Origin: Thermoplasmata archaeon
GTDB taxonomy: Archaea; Thermoplasmatota; SW-10-69-26
Assembly: GCA_003561665.1 (NCBI GenBank)
Contig: PWVY01000226.1
Coordinates: forward strand, 1 to 6,345
Length of the DNA stretch: 6,345 nucleotides
Reading direction: 5' to 3'
Every line of letters starts with the position of its first letter. Positions within the stretch are counted from its first letter, which is position 1. Shown one piece after another: positions 5,808 to 6,345 of the stretch. The notes under the pieces were generated by a model. The model was not told the origin of the DNA. It saw nothing but the letters and a program-made list of their open reading frames with translations, and searched no databases. The translations under genes and the position numbers were made by a program.

Positions 5808-5836
5808 AACCCTTCGGGGCGAAGGCCGGGAGTACG

Positions 5837-6337
5837 TCAGTCTTCTCGACGGAGGTTCCCTTCTTCGTCTTCGACGTATGTTGCCTCAGCGAAGCCGGGT
5901 TCAGCATGGGGGGTCTCTACCGTGCCTTGGTCTCTGGCCACGGAGGGTGCGGGCGGGAGGCCGCTGGGTGGCTCGAAGGTCCCAAGAGGGTTCTCAAGCG
6001 TGATGTTGTGATCTTCAAAGAAATCTTGGTAGCGATCCATGTTGGGCTTGAGCTCGGCGGGCGGGAATTCCATCATCTTCATCCAGCCCATCTGGAAGAA
6101 TTCCATGTTGGCTTGGATGTGCGTGATCTCGCGTGCCTTCGCCTCGGAGAAGCCTGCATCGAGCGCTGCAAGGTACGTATCGATCGTTTTCTCGAAGAAG
6201 ACTTCAAGCCGCTTCCTTCGTGGGTTGCGGGCCTCCTCGGGGGCTCGGTCGAGGAAATAATCGACGTGGAACGAGACAAGCTTGGCTCGTACTTTCTCTC
6301 CTACCCATGGAAGTGTTAAGCTTTGCTTGGCGGCCAT
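5837..6337 (-). CDS. DUF6149-like uncharacterised archaeal protein
   Basis: This 166-residue protein resembles an uncharacterised family common in haloarchaea that I recall as DUF6149. The resemblance covers LPWVGEKVRAKLVSFHVDYF (9-28), FFEKTIDTYLAALDAGFSEA (47-66), AREITHIQANMEFFQMGW (68-85), MMEFPPAEL (88-96) and MDRYQDFFEDHNITLENPLG (100-119). The core is helical and soluble, with no signal peptide, membrane helix or obvious catalytic motif. The tail after about residue 120 is rich in Pro, Ala and acidic residues, probably disordered. The start at 6337 is close to the window edge; the first residues MAAKQSLTLPWVG align with the usual family N-terminus, so it is likely right, though its ribosome site and promoter are only partly visible. 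It is the first visible gene of the operon with larB, the coiled-coil gene and the lipoprotein gene. Function unknown. Confidence 0.75.
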   Translation of the reverse strand: MAAKQSLTLPWVGEKVRAKLVSFHVDYFLDRAPEEARNPRRKRLEVFFEKTIDTYLAALDAGFSEAKAREITHIQANMEFFQMGWMKMMEFPPAELKPNMDRYQDFFEDHNITLENPLGTFEPPSGLPPAPSVARDQGTVETPHAEPGFAEATYVEDEEGNLRRED

Positions 6338-6345
6338 GTGCTGAA

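Overview
The window looks archaeal, most likely a euryarchaeote of moderate GC (Thermoplasmatota/marine-group-like or a relative of haloarchaea). Several protein families point this way: a coiled-coil protein of the archaeal COG1340 type, a small protein strongly resembling a haloarchaeal family I recall as DUF6149, an archaeal-style pyruvate dehydrogenase E1-alpha N-terminus, and a LarB. Signals agree: genes that open a transcription unit have a TATA-like box about 25-35 nt before the start codon and no Shine-Dalgarno (leaderless or nearly so), while genes inside operons, or with a leader, carry strong AGGAGG-type sites. The lineage is inferred from recalled family resemblance, not from a search.

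Layout. Bases 1-317 (minus) hold the first 105 residues of a 2-oxoacid dehydrogenase E1 alpha subunit, cut by the window edge. A 150-bp leader/promoter region carries a perfect 10-bp inverted repeat (364-403). Bases 468-1110 (minus) encode two overlapping orphan genes, a small two-helix membrane protein and a soluble hypothetical protein. From a roughly 60-bp shared divergent promoter, a DUF2378/TIGR02265-like sensor-fold protein is read on plus (1174-1797). A UbiB/ABC1/COQ8-family atypical kinase with two C-terminal membrane helices follows (1870-3615), with its own TATA box.

The right half (6337 down to 3612, minus) is a tight four-gene operon: DUF6149-like protein, LarB (first step of nickel-pincer nucleotide cofactor synthesis), a highly charged coiled-coil protein, and a secreted lipoprotein with PepSY-like sequence. 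larB and the coiled-coil gene share an ATGA overlap. The lipoprotein start lies inside the coiled-coil gene behind a perfect AGGAGGT. The lipoprotein and ubiB converge with a 4-bp overlap of stop codons.

Functionally, the E1 alpha gene belongs to acyl-CoA formation from 2-oxoacids and UbiB to membrane isoprenoid lipid/quinone homeostasis. LarB belongs to cofactor synthesis. Nothing visible joins these into one pathway. No RNA genes, insertion sequences, CRISPR arrays or integration sites were seen. The most notable points are the DUF2378-like protein in an apparent archaeon, the inverted repeat at the E1 alpha promoter, and the unusual company kept by larB.
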